Shown: positions 45,712 to 56,255 of the stretch, piece by piece
How the letters are laid out: every line of letters begins with the position of its first letter
How positions within the stretch are numbered: position 1 is the stretch's first letter
Assembly (NCBI GenBank): GCA_031286585.1
Contig: JAITUC010000027.1
Location: 1 to 64,000, forward strand
Source of the DNA: Delftia acidovorans
GTDB taxonomy: Bacteria; Pseudomonadota; Gammaproteobacteria; Burkholderiales; Burkholderiaceae_C
Direction of reading: 5' to 3'
DNA length: 64,000 bases
Program-made: the position numbers and the translations under genes
Notes under the pieces: generated by a model
Database searches by the model: none
What the model was told of the DNA's origin: nothing
The model's input: the letters and a program-made list of their open reading frames with translations, nothing else

Positions 45712-45872
45712 GTGACGACTCCTGTTGGCGTATTTCAAAGAGGCATGGACACAGGCAGGATTGCGGTTTGCGGGCAAAGCTCCGCCCAGGGCGAAACTCC
45801 AAGGCTTCGCGCCTACCACCTGGGCGGTGCGTGAAATGGGTGAGGCGGCCTGAGAAGGGCTGCCTGTCCGGC

Positions 45873-46547
45873 TTACATGGACATGCTGTTGCGGATCAGC
45901 CCCACAGCCAGGCCTTCAATGGCAAAGGCCTCTTCGGGGGCGACGCGGATCACCGGGTAATCGGGGTTTTCCGGCAGAAGTTCCACGCCCTGCGTGGTGC
46001 GGCGCAAGCGCTTGACGGTGACTTCGTCACCCAGGCGCGCCACGACGATCTGGCCATTGCGTGCTTCGTGTGCGGACTGCACGGCCAGCAGGTCGCCGTC
46101 CATGATGCCCGCGTCGCGCATGGACATGCCGCGCACACGCAGCAGATAGTCCGGGCGCGTCTGGAACAGGCTGGGCTCGACGGAATAGGTTTGGTCGATA
46201 TGTTCCTGGGCGAGAATGGGCGAGCCCGCCGCAACGCGGCCCACCAGGGGCAGCATCAACGGTGCCAGGGCCGACAGCGGCAGCCCGAAGCTGGTGCCGC
46301 GCGCGGCATTGATGTTGCGCACGGTGTCGGTACGCAGGCGGATGCCGCGCGAGGTGCCGCTGACCAGTTCGATCACACCTTTGCGGGCCAGGGCCTGCAG
46401 GTGTTCCTCGGCGGCGTTGGCGGACTTGAAGCCCAGCGTGTTGGCGATTTCCGCGCGGGTGGGAGGCGCGCCCGTGCGGGAGATGGCGGCCTGGATCAGG
46501 TCCAGGATCTGTTGCTGGCGGGCGGTGAGCTTGGGATGGTCGAGCAT
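45873..46547 (-). CDS. lexA: LexA repressor / S24 self-cleaving protease
   Basis: Represses the SOS regulon and cuts itself when RecA is activated. 224 residues: winged HTH ([40 protein letters not shown]), cleavage site Ala107-Gly108 (RVAAGSP), catalytic Ser142 (RGMSMRD) and Lys179 (EVTVKRL). All key residues are present. Two SOS-box-like sites lie upstream, in the region shared with the divergent asparaginase gene. Confidence 0.96.
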   Translation of the reverse strand: MLDHPKLTARQQQILDLIQAAISRTGAPPTRAEIANTLGFKSANAAEEHLQALARKGVIELVSGTSRGIRLRTDTVRNINAARGTSFGLPLSALAPLMLPLVGRVAAGSPILAQEHIDQTYSVEPSLFQTRPDYLLRVRGMSMRDAGIMDGDLLAVQSAHEARNGQIVVARLGDEVTVKRLRRTTQGVELLPENPDYPVIRVAPEEAFAIEGLAVGLIRNSMSM

Positions 46548-46593
46548 GGCGTGCGTCCGGTCCTTGAGGGCAGATGGCAGGCTGAGAGGCCAT

Positions 46594-46609
46594 CTGATGA
46601 TTTATACAG
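46594..46609. promoter_or_regulatory. SOS (LexA) box 1
   Basis: CTGA-N8-ACAG, one mismatch to CTGT-N8-ACAG, 47 bp upstream of the lexA start. Fits autoregulation. Confidence 0.65.
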
Positions 46610-46612
46610 TAT

Positions 46613-46628
46613 CTGTATTTTTAACCAG
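46613..46628. promoter_or_regulatory. SOS (LexA) box 2
   Basis: CTGT-N8-CCAG, one mismatch to the LexA consensus, 3 bp beyond box 1 and 18 bp before the asparaginase start. Tandem boxes are common upstream of lexA genes. Confidence 0.5.
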
Positions 46629-46645
46629 TTTTCCAAGAGGTGCAA

Positions 46646-47626
46646 GTGGGGCAGTCAAAGTTGGTGATTCTGGGCACGGGCGGGACCATCGCCGGCCGGG
46701 CGGATTCGCAGTCGCAGGGCGTGGGGTACAAGGCCGGGCAGATCACGGTGCAATCGCTGCTGGATGCCGTGCCGGACCTGGAGCAGCAGGCGCTGGGACC
46801 CGTGCAGACGCAGCAGATCGCGCAGGTGGACAGCAAGGATATGGACTGGCCCGTGTGGCGCGCGTTGCTGCGCGCCTGCGCGCAGGCGCTGGAGGATGCG
46901 GACACACGCGCCGTGGTGATCACGCATGGAACGGACACGCTGGAAGAGACCGCCTGGCTGCTGCACAGCCTGCTGCCGGCCACCAAGCCCATTGTGCTGA
47001 CCTGCGCCATGCGCCCGGCCACGGCCTTGCTGGCCGACGGACCTCAGAATCTGCGCGATGCCGTGACCGTGGCTGCCAGCGGCGGGCGCAGCGGCGTATG
47101 GGTGGTGGCAGGCGGCGAGGTGCATGCGGCAGCCCAGGTGCAGAAGGTCCACCCCTACCGGCTGCAGGCAATGCGCTCCGTGGAAGGCGGGCCGCAGGCA
47201 TTGGTGGAGGAAGGGCGTGTGCGCTGGCTGGTGCCCGATGCGTCGTCCTCGCCGTCCTCGCGGGCCGTGCTGCCTGTGCCCACGCCCTCGTGTCTGCTGG
47301 CGCTGGATGAACTGCCCTGGGTCGAGGTGGTATTCAGTGGCGCCTTGGCGCGTGCCAGCGGCGTGGATGCGCTGGTGGCGGCAGGCGTGCGTGGCATCGT
47401 GGTGGCCGGCACGGGCAATGCAACGGTTCACGAAGGCATGGAAGCGGCCTTGCAGCGCGCCCGCGACAAGGGCGTCTGGATCTGGCGGGGTACGCGCTGT
47501 GCCGAAGGCCTGCCCGTGGCCTCCGGCCTTGGGTCCAGCCCGGCAGAGGCCGATCTGGCGCAGCTGCCCGTGGCGAAAGCCCGGATTGCGATGATGCTGG
47601 CGCTGGCGGCGCAGCCGCGCGATTGA
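46646..47626 (+). CDS. L-asparaginase
   Basis: Hydrolyses asparagine to aspartate and ammonia. 326 residues of the bacterial type I/II family: first active-site motif VILGTGGTIAGRADSQ (Thr nucleophile), second VVITHGTDTLEETAWLL (Thr-Asp), then PIVLTCAMRPATALLADGPQ. There is no signal peptide, so it acts in the cytoplasm. GTG 46646 is chosen because aagagg lies 5 bases upstream; GTG 46640 is possible. It shares its upstream region with lexA and could respond to DNA damage. Confidence 0.92.
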   Translation: MGQSKLVILGTGGTIAGRADSQSQGVGYKAGQITVQSLLDAVPDLEQQALGPVQTQQIAQVDSKDMDWPVWRALLRACAQALEDADTRAVVITHGTDTLEETAWLLHSLLPATKPIVLTCAMRPATALLADGPQNLRDAVTVAASGGRSGVWVVAGGEVHAAAQVQKVHPYRLQAMRSVEGGPQALVEEGRVRWLVPDASSSPSSRAVLPVPTPSCLLALDELPWVEVVFSGALARASGVDALVAAGVRGIVVAGTGNATVHEGMEAALQRARDKGVWIWRGTRCAEGLPVASGLGSSPAEADLAQLPVAKARIAMMLALAAQPRD

Positions 47627-47670
47627 GCCGGGGGGCGCCGCCGGCATTCCTTCTGATGCTGGCGGTCAAC

Positions 47671-47698
47671 AAAAAAGCACCCGGCGGGTGCTTTTTTT
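47671..47698. terminator. Bidirectional Rho-independent terminator
   Basis: Perfect 12-bp stem aaaaaagcaccc / gggtgctttttt with loop ggc, between converging asparaginase and adk. Confidence 0.92.
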
Positions 47699-47719
47699 CG
47701 TTGCGGCACATGGCCTGCA

Positions 47720-48493
<774 letters not shown>

Positions 48494-48641
48494 TTACACG
48501 CAGAGGGCAAAGCTGTCGCCTGTGCAATCTCCAAAAACTGCGTTTTGCTGTCCGACAAAACCGCATGTGCCGTTGTGTTGTGAATGGCGATGCCGGGCAT
48601 CATCATTGGCGCATCTGTATTGGCGCGCGAGGAATCGGATT

Positions 48642-49439
48642 TCAGGCGGACAACCGGGCGCGCACCCGCTCCAGGTCTTCGGGGGTGTCCACGCCGGGGC
48701 CTGGCGCATGGGGCGTGAGGTGGACGGCGATGCGGTGGCCGTGCCACAGCGCACGCAACTGTTCCAGCGCCTCCAGCACCTCGGTGGGGGCGGGAGAAAG
48801 CTGCGGGAAGCTGCGCAGGAAACCGGCACGGTAGCTGTAGATGCCGATGTGGCGCAGGGGGGCGAAGCCGGGGTGGCCCGGCGCTGCCGATGCCGCTGCA
48901 GATGCCGTCTCCCACCATGCCTGGCCTGCATGTTCACGCGCAAAGGGGATGGGGGCGCGGCTGAAATAGTGGGCCATGCCCTGGGCATCGCAGACGACCT
49001 TGACCACGTTCGGGTTGGTGAAGTCGGCCAGGCTGTCGATGGCATGTGCCGCCGTGCCCATGCTGGCCGAGCGCTGCTGCGGCAGCAGGGCGGCCACGGC
49101 ATCGATGAGATCGGGAGCGATCAACGGTTCGTCGCCCTGGACGTTGACGACGATGTCATCGCCATCCAGGCCCAGCAGTTCGCAGGCCTCGGCCAGGCGG
49201 TCGCTGCCGCTGGCATGGTCGCTGCGGGTGAGCACGGCCGCAACGCCGTGCGCGGCGCAGGCGGCGACGATGCTGTCGTCATCGGCCGCGACCACGCAGC
49301 GCGTGGCGCCGCTGAGGCCTGCGCGCTGTGCCACGCGCACGACCATGGGAAGGCCTGCAATGTCTGCAAGGGGCTTGCCTGGCAGGCGGCTGGAGGCAAG
49401 GCGGGAAGGAATCAGAACCGTGAAGGGCGCGGTGGACAT
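48642..49439 (-). CDS. kdsB: 3-deoxy-manno-octulosonate cytidylyltransferase
   Basis: Makes CMP-Kdo for lipopolysaccharide core synthesis. 265 residues: [80 protein letters not shown] 49439 is the family start. It follows ycaR and lpxK on the same strand, so one envelope operon is likely. Confidence 0.96.
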   Translation of the reverse strand: MSTAPFTVLIPSRLASSRLPGKPLADIAGLPMVVRVAQRAGLSGATRCVVAADDDSIVAACAAHGVAAVLTRSDHASGSDRLAEACELLGLDGDDIVVNVQGDEPLIAPDLIDAVAALLPQQRSASMGTAAHAIDSLADFTNPNVVKVVCDAQGMAHYFSRAPIPFAREHAGQAWWETASAAASAAPGHPGFAPLRHIGIYSYRAGFLRSFPQLSPAPTEVLEALEQLRALWHGHRIAVHLTPHAPGPGVDTPEDLERVRARLSA

Positions 49440-49506
49440 GGTGCGTTGCGGAGGTGGTCGAAAGGGCGGGCGCGGGCGTCGTCGGAAATCGGGCCTTGCG
49501 GCGCGA

Positions 49507-49689
49507 TCAGTCCTCGAGCTCGTCGTCGTCCAGCGTGCGGGCTTCGGCCTCCAGCAGCACCGGAATGCCGTCGCGCACGGGGTAGGCCAGGCGCGCGCTG
49601 CGCGAGACCAGTTCCTGGTGCTCGCGGTCAAAGCGCAGCGGGCCCTTGGTGACGGGGCAGACCAGCAGTTCGAGAAGTTTGGCGTCCAT
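49507..49689 (-). CDS. ycaR: Trm112-family protein (YcaR)
   Basis: A 60-residue Trm112/UPF0434 protein: [20 protein letters not shown], then [20 protein letters not shown]. In this protein only one Cys is visible (CPVTK); the usual zinc-binding set is incomplete, as in many proteobacterial forms. Trm112 homologues activate methyltransferases, but the YcaR partner is not established. Lies between lpxK and kdsB. Confidence 0.9.
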   Translation of the reverse strand: MDAKLLELLVCPVTKGPLRFDREHQELVSRSARLAYPVRDGIPVLLEAEARTLDDDELED

Positions 49690-49753
49690 GGCGGATCCTG
49701 TGTTTTGGAGGGAGAGGGCGGGCCGTGGCGGCCAGCCAAGACGGTGATGATAG

Positions 49754-50770
49754 TCAGGCGCGTGGCCTGCGCAGCGCCTGCAGCCGCTGATCCAGCAGCG
49801 CCCAGAAATCTGGCGGCAGCTGCAATTGCAGCGCAACAGACCAGGCCTGGGGATGGGTGCGCCACAGCTTGACGGCATCCTTTTGGGTGCAGACCAGCGG
49901 GTCGTCATTGCGTCCCAGGCGCTGGAAGCTCTCAAAATTATAGTGATCCGGCAGGGCCTGGGCGTGGTCCAGCGCCAGGCCCTGTTCACTGGCCAGCATG
50001 GAGAAAAAGACCTCGGGCCGGGCCACGGCGGCCACGGCCTCCACGGGCCGTCCGCGCAGGGCCGCCAGGGCAATGCGCTCACCGTGCGCATTGACGCCTT
50101 CGGCGGCCAGTTGGCGCTGCATGGCAAAGGCGGGCGCATCCGTTGGCGGGCAGGCGCCCGCGTGCAGCACGGCGGTGACGGGGCGCGGCCAGGGTTCGCG
50201 CAGCGGGCCTGCCGGCAGCAGCCAGCCATTGCCGATGCCGTCGTCGTTGAAGACGCACAGCTCGATGTCGCGGGCCAGGGCCAGGTGCTGCAGGCCGTCG
50301 TCGCTGATGACCACATCCACCTGGGGATGCCGGGCGCGCAGCGCCTGAACGGCTTCGATGCGCTTGCGAGCCACGAAGACCGGCACGCCGCTGGCGCGAG
50401 CCAGCAGCGCGGGTTCATCGCCCACATCGGCGGGGGCGCTTTCGGGCGTGGCTTCTCGGCAATCATCCGTGCTGCGGCCATAGCCGCGCGAGACGATGCC
50501 CGGGTTCCAGCCGCTGTCCCGCAGATGGCGTGCCAGGGCGAGCGTGACGGGGGTCTTTCCGGCGCCGCCCGCAATCACGTTGCCGACGACGATGACGGGG
50601 ATGCCGGCCTGTGCCGCTCGCCGGATGCCCAGCGCATAGGGCAGCCGATGCAGGCCCAGCAAGCCGCGGTACAGCAGGGACAGGGGAAAGAGGGTGCAGG
50701 CCAGAGGGCCGCGATGGCGCCAGGCCGCGCGAAGCCCCCGGGCTGCGGGGGCGGGGCCATTCCCGGGCAT
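49754..50770 (-). CDS. lpxK: Tetraacyldisaccharide 4'-kinase
   Basis: Phosphorylates the 4' position of the lipid A precursor. 338 residues with an N-terminal membrane anchor region ([20 protein letters not shown]), Walker [30 protein letters not shown]-like sequence ([13 protein letters not shown]), [18 protein letters not shown] and [14 protein letters not shown] 50770 lies 14 bp after exbD; an in-frame ATG at 50818 would overlap exbD. Confidence 0.94.
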   Translation of the reverse strand: MPGNGPAPAARGLRAAWRHRGPLACTLFPLSLLYRGLLGLHRLPYALGIRRAAQAGIPVIVVGNVIAGGAGKTPVTLALARHLRDSGWNPGIVSRGYGRSTDDCREATPESAPADVGDEPALLARASGVPVFVARKRIEAVQALRARHPQVDVVISDDGLQHLALARDIELCVFNDDGIGNGWLLPAGPLREPWPRPVTAVLHAGACPPTDAPAFAMQRQLAAEGVNAHGERIALAALRGRPVEAVAAVARPEVFFSMLASEQGLALDHAQALPDHYNFESFQRLGRNDDPLVCTQKDAVKLWRTHPQAWSVALQLQLPPDFWALLDQRLQALRRPRA

Positions 50771-50783
50771 GGCGGCCTTGCCC

Positions 50784-51209
50784 TCAGCGCCCGGCGCTGG
50801 CCGAGGTCTGCGTGGCAAAGGTGATCTGGGACAGTCCGGCGCGGCGCGAGGCCTCCATCACCGACACCACGGACTGGTGCGGCGCGGTGGCGTCGGCGCT
50901 GATGATGACCACGCTGTCCTTGCCGGCAACGGCCGCTGCGGCCAGTGCCTGGGTCAGGCCGGTGACGCTGCGGTCTTCCACGGCGGTTTTGTTGATGGCG
51001 TAGCGGCCGTCGGCGGCGATGGCGACGATGATTTCGCGGGGCCGGTCGCGCTGCTGCTCGACATCGGCCACGGGAAGGGTCAGCTGCAGCTCGGTGAACT
51101 TGCTGTAGGTGGTGGACAGCATCAGAAAGATCAGCACCACCAGCAGCACATCGATGAACGGGATCAGGTTGATCTCGGGCTCGTCACGGCGGCGGGGACG
51201 GAAGTTCAT
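50784..51209 (-). CDS. exbD: ExbD/TolR-family proton-channel protein
   Basis: 141 residues. A single N-terminal helix with the proton-carrying Asp (INLIPFIDVLLVVLIFLMLS) and a periplasmic domain. In ExbB/ExbD it converts proton motive force for TonB or similar outer-membrane work. It lies between exbB and lpxK, the Burkholderiales order, where its link is probably to LPS/outer-membrane energetics. Confidence 0.93.
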   Translation of the reverse strand: MNFRPRRRDEPEINLIPFIDVLLVVLIFLMLSTTYSKFTELQLTLPVADVEQQRDRPREIIVAIAADGRYAINKTAVEDRSVTGLTQALAAAAVAGKDSVVIISADATAPHQSVVSVMEASRRAGLSQITFATQTSASAGR

Positions 51210-51231
51210 GGCAGGTCTCTCGCGTGCGGGT

Positions 51232-51864
51232 TCACTTGCCGCCGACGCGCACCAGGTGGCGCACGAACTGCTCGGAAGCCAGCTCCATGCCCAGCAGGTA
51301 GCCATCGACGCGTGCGCGGAAATAGCGCCAGAAAATCAGGGCCGGAATGGCGACGATCAGGCCGAAGGCCGTGTTGTACAGGGCGATGGAGATGCCGGCC
51401 GCCAGCTGCGCCGGGTTGCCGCCGCCGGTGGCCGATGCGCCGCCTTGCGAGCCGAAGATCTCGATCATGCCGATCACCGTGCCCAGCAGGCCCAGCAAAG
51501 GCGCGGCAGAGGCGATGGTGGCCAGCGCGCTCAGGTGCTTTTCCAGCGTGTGGGCGGCAGCGCGGCCGGCGCCTTCCATGGAGGCGCGAAGCTCCTCTTC
51601 GCTGCTGTCCGGATGGGCCTGCAGGGCGCGCAGTCCGCTGGCCAGCACTTCGCCCAGCGTGGAGTTCTGGGACAGCTGCTGCACGACTTCCTGGCTGGGC
51701 AGGCCGCGCGAGGACACGGAAATCGCCTCGCCCAGCAGGGCGGGCGGCGCAACGCGGGCCGTTTTCAGCGCCACGAAACGTTCAAAGACCAGGGCCAGAG
51801 CCAGGATGGAGCAGGCAATCAGTGGCCAGATCGGCCAGCCTGCGGCTTGTATGATCGACAGCAA
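51232..51864 (-). CDS. exbB: ExbB/TolQ/MotA-family proton-channel protein
   Basis: 210 residues. N-terminal helix WPIWPLIACSILALALVFER, a cytoplasmic helical domain, and the double membrane segment with the family motif LSALATIASAAPLLGLLGTV and AGISIALYNTAFGLIVAIPAL. Start is TTG 51864 (LLSIIQAAG), the best-placed codon although the RBS is weak. It heads the exbB-exbD-lpxK-ycaR-kdsB series. Confidence 0.92.
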   Translation of the reverse strand: MLSIIQAAGWPIWPLIACSILALALVFERFVALKTARVAPPALLGEAISVSSRGLPSQEVVQQLSQNSTLGEVLASGLRALQAHPDSSEEELRASMEGAGRAAAHTLEKHLSALATIASAAPLLGLLGTVIGMIEIFGSQGGASATGGGNPAQLAAGISIALYNTAFGLIVAIPALIFWRYFRARVDGYLLGMELASEQFVRHLVRVGGK

Positions 51865-52259
51865 GTTGTTTTCCCCCCGCGTTTAACTGCAGCCGACGAT
51901 TATGGCCCAGCCATATGGCCGGTCCAGGCGTCCCGTGTCCGCGATCGGCTGAAAACTGTGATCCGGCGCAGCTTCCAGCCAACGGGCGGCTTCCCCTGTT
52001 GGGGATTTTTGGTGATTGCTATAGCACAAATTTCTGTGGATAACTTTGTTATCAAGCGGGTTGTGCAAACGCCGCCGCAACGGCGAATGGACACTGTGAC
52101 AAATGTGAATTCTTTGTTGCAGCAAAAAAATCTTTATGAATCAATTGCTTGCGAGGTGTTTTTGAGAGTGCTTCTGCAAATTGCCGCCAAAGTGCCTGCT
52201 TGGGTCTGCATCCGCCTGCCTGTGGAGAATGTTGCACTGCATGCAGACCGGGAGGCCGC
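51865..52259. other. AT-rich intergenic region between divergent exbB and xseA
   Basis: 395 bp without a gene, clearly AT-richer than the surroundings between about 52000 and 52170. It holds one perfect DnaA-box sequence (TGTGGATAA, 52035-52043) merged with the dyad GATAAC-ttt-GTTATC (52039-52053). Promoters for both operons must lie here. Confidence 0.7.
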
Positions 52260-53597
52260 ATGAGCGGTGCATTCGGCGCAATGAACCCAGCAGCGGCGCC
52301 GCTGGTCTGGGAAGTCGGCGCGCTGTGCCGCGCCGTGAGCGATGCCCTGCAGGCCAGGTTCAACCCGGTGGCCGTGCGCGGGGAGATCAGCGGCTTTTCC
52401 CGCGCGGCCAGCGGGCATTGCTACTTCAGCATCAAGGACGCTGGCGGGCAGATCCGCTGCGCCATGTTCCGGCGTGCGGCCCAGCTCATGGATTTTTCCC
52501 CGCGCGACGGCGAATTGGTCGAACTGCGCGGCCGGCTGGGCGTCTATGAGCAGCGCGGCGACCTGCAACTGGTCGTCGAGAGCATGCAGCGTGCAGGCCA
52601 GGGCGCCCTGTTCGAGCAGTTCCTGCGGCTGAAGGCGCAGCTGGAGGGCGAAGGCCTTTTCGATGCGGCCCGAAAGCGCAGCCTGCCGCCGCTGCCGCGC
52701 GGCATTGGCGTGGTGACTTCGCCCGGGGCTGCCGCGCTGCACGACGTGATCACGGCGCTGCGCCGCCGCGTGCCCCATATCCCCGTGGTGCTGGTGCCTG
52801 CCCTGGTGCAGGGCGCGCAGGCGCCGGCCTCCCTGATCGATGCCCTGCAAAGGCTTTATGGCCTGGCACGGGAAGGCGCGGGCTCGGTGGATGGCTCGGT
52901 GGCCGGCGCCCCGCCCATCGACACCATCTTGCTGGTGCGCGGAGGAGGCTCCATTGAAGACCTCTGGGCCTTCAATGACGAGCGCCTGGCCCGGACCATC
53001 GTGCAAAGCCCGGTGCCCCTGATCTGCGGCGTGGGGCATGAGACCGATTTCACCATTGCCGACTTCTGCGCCGACCTGCGCGCGCCCACGCCCACGGCGG
53101 CGGCCGAACTGGTCAGCCAGCCGCGTGAGGTCTGGATGGGCGCGCTGCAGCTCATGCAGGGCCGCCTGGAGGATTCCGTGCAGCGGCTGCTGGACCGCCA
53201 GCAGCAGCGCCTGGACCTGGCAGCGCAGCGCCTGGGCCGGCCCAGCGAGCAGTTGGCCCGCAGCCGGCTGCAGCTCAGCCGCCAGGCCCAGCGCCTGCGC
53301 CATGCCATGCAGTTGCGGCTGCAGCGCATGGACCATGCGGGGCAGGGCCTTCAGGCGCAGTTGCCTGCCGGCATGCGGCGCGGCCTGGACCGGCGTGCGG
53401 ACCATCTGGCGCGCATGGAACTTCGCCTGCAGCTGCTGGACCCACGCCTGGTGCTGCAGCGCGGCTATGCCCTGCTGACCGATGCCGAGGGCCATCCCGT
53501 GACCGAGGCCCGCGGCGCGCCACCGGGCACGGCCCTGCAGGCACAGCTGGCCGACGGCAGCCTGGACCTGGTGGTGACGCAGCCGCGCCTGCTCTGA
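52260..53597 (+). CDS. xseA: Exodeoxyribonuclease VII large subunit
   Basis: Large subunit of ExoVII. 445 residues: N-terminal OB fold ([34 protein letters not shown]), the catalytic domain ([70 protein letters not shown]), a long coiled coil of Arg/Gln/Leu and a C-terminal [15 protein letters not shown] gggagg precedes ATG 52260. The small subunit gene xseB is not adjacent. Confidence 0.95.
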   Translation: MSGAFGAMNPAAAPLVWEVGALCRAVSDALQARFNPVAVRGEISGFSRAASGHCYFSIKDAGGQIRCAMFRRAAQLMDFSPRDGELVELRGRLGVYEQRGDLQLVVESMQRAGQGALFEQFLRLKAQLEGEGLFDAARKRSLPPLPRGIGVVTSPGAAALHDVITALRRRVPHIPVVLVPALVQGAQAPASLIDALQRLYGLAREGAGSVDGSVAGAPPIDTILLVRGGGSIEDLWAFNDERLARTIVQSPVPLICGVGHETDFTIADFCADLRAPTPTAAAELVSQPREVWMGALQLMQGRLEDSVQRLLDRQQQRLDLAAQRLGRPSEQLARSRLQLSRQAQRLRHAMQLRLQRMDHAGQGLQAQLPAGMRRGLDRRADHLARMELRLQLLDPRLVLQRGYALLTDAEGHPVTEARGAPPGTALQAQLADGSLDLVVTQPRLL

Positions 53598-53908
53598 ACT
53601 GCGGAGCGCTGGGGGCTGCGTGCAGGGAGTGGCGGGCGGCAGGCGGTATCCGTGTAGGCCGATTGGCCGGATCGAGGTCAATTCACATCCACCCTCGCGG
53701 CAGCGGGCCAAGATGGCCCATTTGGCGCGCGCTTTCGCCGCAGGGTCACGAAGTTGTTCCTACAATGCCCGTTCGGGTGCGTGAAGGCCAGGGCTCGCAG
53801 CAATGCGCGCAGTGCAGGCCCCGCGCGACGGTCACGGCAGGCGCCTCAGGCGCTCTGCGCAACAGGTGCTGGCCCGTCCTAAAAGATTTCAACCACGAAG
53901 GAAACACC
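53598..53908. other. Gap between xseA and sodB
   Basis: 311 bp. An extended -10-like TACAAT at 53760 is the best promoter candidate for sodB, about 145 bp before its start. No gene and no Fe-regulatory palindrome were recognised. Confidence 0.4.
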
Positions 53909-54490
53909 ATGGAACATACCTTGCCCCCTCTGCCCTATGCGATTGACGCGCTGGCACCCCACTACAGCCAGGAAACGCTGGAGTACCACCATGGCAAGCA
54001 CCACAACGCCTATGTGGTGAACCTGAACAACCTGCAAAAGGGCACCGAATTCGAGAACATGACCCTGGAAGAGATCGTCAAGAAGTCTTCCGGCGGCATC
54101 TACAACAACGCAGCCCAGATCTGGAACCACACCTTCTTCTGGAACTGCATGGCCCCCAACGGCGGCGGCGAGCCCACCGGCGCACTGGCTGACGCCATCA
54201 ACAAGAAGTGGGGCAGCTACGCCGCCTTCAAGGAAGCCTTCGTGAAGTCGGCCGTGGGCAACTTCGGCTCCGGCTGGACCTGGCTGGTGAAGAAGGCCGA
54301 CGGTTCGGTGGACATCGTCAACACCGGCGCTGCCGGCACGCCCCTGACCACGGAAGACAAGGCCCTGCTGACCGTGGACGTCTGGGAACACGCCTACTAC
54401 ATCGACTACCGCAACCTGCGTCCCAAGTTTGTCGAGACCTTCCTCGGCCAGCTGGTGAACTGGAAGTTTGCCGAGCAGAACTTCGCCTGA
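53909..54490 (+). CDS. sodB: Iron superoxide dismutase
   Basis: Dismutates superoxide in the cytoplasm. 193 residues, Fe-type. Metal ligands His27 (EYHHGKHH), His74 (WNHTFFWNC), Asp157 and His161 ([11 protein letters not shown]) are all present. Gln70 in NAAQIWNH and [13 protein letters not shown] mark the iron form. RBS gaagga precedes ATG 53909. A strong terminator follows. Confidence 0.96.
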   Translation: MEHTLPPLPYAIDALAPHYSQETLEYHHGKHHNAYVVNLNNLQKGTEFENMTLEEIVKKSSGGIYNNAAQIWNHTFFWNCMAPNGGGEPTGALADAINKKWGSYAAFKEAFVKSAVGNFGSGWTWLVKKADGSVDIVNTGAAGTPLTTEDKALLTVDVWEHAYYIDYRNLRPKFVETFLGQLVNWKFAEQNFA

Positions 54491-54534
54491 TCGAAGTACC
54501 TGCTTGCCATGTGCACGCAACGTGCACGCGGCTC

Positions 54535-54560
54535 AAAAAAGCCCCTTTTGGGGCTTTTTT
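54535..54560. terminator. Bidirectional Rho-independent terminator
   Basis: Perfect stem aaaaaagcccc / ggggctttttt with loop tttt, between sodB and the converging MFS gene. A second small dyad gtgcac-gcaac-gtgcac precedes it (54511-54527). Confidence 0.92.
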
Positions 54561-54590
54561 GCCTTCTGATGAAAGCCGGGGCGACGCCAT

Positions 54591-56141
54591 TCAGTGGTGC
54601 GGACTGCGCAGCCGCCACCCCGTCCACAGCGCCGTGCATACCAGCAGCAGCGTGGCGCCGCCAATCACGGCGGTGAAGCCCTGGCCGAAGGCCGTGCGCG
54701 CCAGCGCGGCCAGTTGCTCTGCCGCCTCGGGCGCCAACTGTTCGGCGGCCAGCAGGGCTTCGTCCAGGCTGTCATGCACGGAATCGGGCAGGGCCAGGCC
54801 CAGGCTCAGGCCCTCCGGCAGGCGCAGTGAGCCTGCATAGACGGCCGACAGCAGGCTGCCCATCAGCGTCACGCCAAGGGCGCCGCCCAGCTCGTAGGAC
54901 ACCTCTTCCACCGAAGCGGCCATGCCTGCGCGATCAGCGGGCGCGCTTTGCATGATGGTGCTGGAGGCCGTGGTCATGGCCGCGCCGATGCCCAGGCCCA
55001 GCACGGCCAGCGCCGCCGCCTGCGGCCACCAGCCCATGTCGTGGACGCCCAGGTAGGCGCCCATCCCCAGGCCCGACAGCAGCAGCGCTGCCGGCAGCAT
55101 GCGCGCGCCGCCCAGGCGTGGCAGCCAATGGCCCGCCACGGGGCCTGCCACAAAGGCGGCCAGCGGCAGCGGCAGCACGGCCAGGCCGGCCTGCAGCGGA
55201 GACAGGCCCTGCACCAGTTGCAGGCGCTGGCTGAACACCAGCTCCATGCCTATCAGCGGGGCCGCTGCCACCAGGGCCGAGGCCACGGCCGTGGCAAAGG
55301 CCGGGTTGCGGAACAGCGCAAAGTCCAGCAGCGGGTCGCTGCTGCGGCGCTGGCGCCGAACGAACAGGGCGAGAAAGCCCAGGCCAAGCACCAGGGCCAC
55401 GGCGGCCAGGACCCAGTCGGGCGACTGCTTGCCGGCTTCCTTGATGGCATAGGTGCTGCCCACCAGGCCTGCCATGACCTGCAGTGAGCCGATGAAGTCC
55501 CAGGGCCGCTGCGAGGTGGCCGTGCCTGCGGGAATCAGCCAGCCCGCCAGGGGCAGGGCCAGCAGCACGATGGGCACATTGATCAGAAACACCGATCCCC
55601 ACCAGAAATATTCGAGCAGCAGCCCGCCCACCACCGGTCCGAAGGCCGCACCGCCCGAGGCCACCGAGGCCCAGATGCCGATGGCCAGCGCGCGCTCGCG
55701 CTCATCGACAAAGCTCAGGCGGATCAGGGACAGCGTGGCCGGCATCATCATGGCCGCGCCCACGCCCAGCAGCGCGCGCGCCGCAATCAGCAGGGCGGGC
55801 GAGGGCGCAAAGGCCGCGCACAGCGAGGCCAGGCCGAACACGCACAGCCCCGCCATGAACAGCCGCTTGTGGCCGAGCCTGTCGCCCAGCGTGCCCATGC
55901 CCAGCAACAGGCCGGAGACCACCAGCGCGTAGATGTTGACGATCCACAGCTTGGCCGAGGCCGTGGCCGCCAGGTCATGCGTCAGGCGCGGCAGCGCCGT
56001 GTAGAGCACCGTCATGTCGATGACGATGAGCAGCAGCGCCACCGAGACGATGGCCAGCACCAGCCAGCGGCGCGGATCGGCCGCCTGGGATTTCGGAAGA
56101 TGCCCCGCAACGGGGGTCTGGGTTTGCGTTGTGAACGCCAT
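54591..56141 (-). CDS. DHA2-family MFS efflux transporter (EmrB/QacA/SmvA type)
   Basis: A 516-residue transporter with 14 membrane segments. N-terminal VLAIVSVALLLIVIDMTVLY holds the DHA2 acidic motif; motif A GTLGDRLGHKRLFMAG; motif C region ALLGVGAAMMMPATLSLIRL. The SmvA-like group exports quaternary ammonium compounds, dyes and methyl viologen. It is divergent from a LysR gene with nested palindromes between, so that regulator probably controls it. Confidence 0.88.
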   Translation of the reverse strand: MAFTTQTQTPVAGHLPKSQAADPRRWLVLAIVSVALLLIVIDMTVLYTALPRLTHDLAATASAKLWIVNIYALVVSGLLLGMGTLGDRLGHKRLFMAGLCVFGLASLCAAFAPSPALLIAARALLGVGAAMMMPATLSLIRLSFVDERERALAIGIWASVASGGAAFGPVVGGLLLEYFWWGSVFLINVPIVLLALPLAGWLIPAGTATSQRPWDFIGSLQVMAGLVGSTYAIKEAGKQSPDWVLAAVALVLGLGFLALFVRRQRRSSDPLLDFALFRNPAFATAVASALVAAAPLIGMELVFSQRLQLVQGLSPLQAGLAVLPLPLAAFVAGPVAGHWLPRLGGARMLPAALLLSGLGMGAYLGVHDMGWWPQAAALAVLGLGIGAAMTTASSTIMQSAPADRAGMAASVEEVSYELGGALGVTLMGSLLSAVYAGSLRLPEGLSLGLALPDSVHDSLDEALLAAEQLAPEAAEQLAALARTAFGQGFTAVIGGATLLLVCTALWTGWRLRSPHH

Positions 56142-56204
56142 AAAGCACCTGTCTGCCCTGGGCCTTGTGGGCCGGGGCTTCCTTTGTGATGAAAGCCACA
56201 GTTT

Positions 56205-56255
56205 CCATCAATGAAATGCTTTATCAAAGTTTGATTCAATCCATAAAATTGATGG
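56205..56255. promoter_or_regulatory. Nested operator palindromes between MFS and LysR genes
   Basis: CCATCAAT (56205-56212) pairs with ATTGATGG (56248-56255), which ends right at the LysR start codon. Between them lies the perfect palindrome ATCAA-AGT-TTGAT (56223-56235). Both fit LysR-type sites and could control both directions. Confidence 0.6.
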
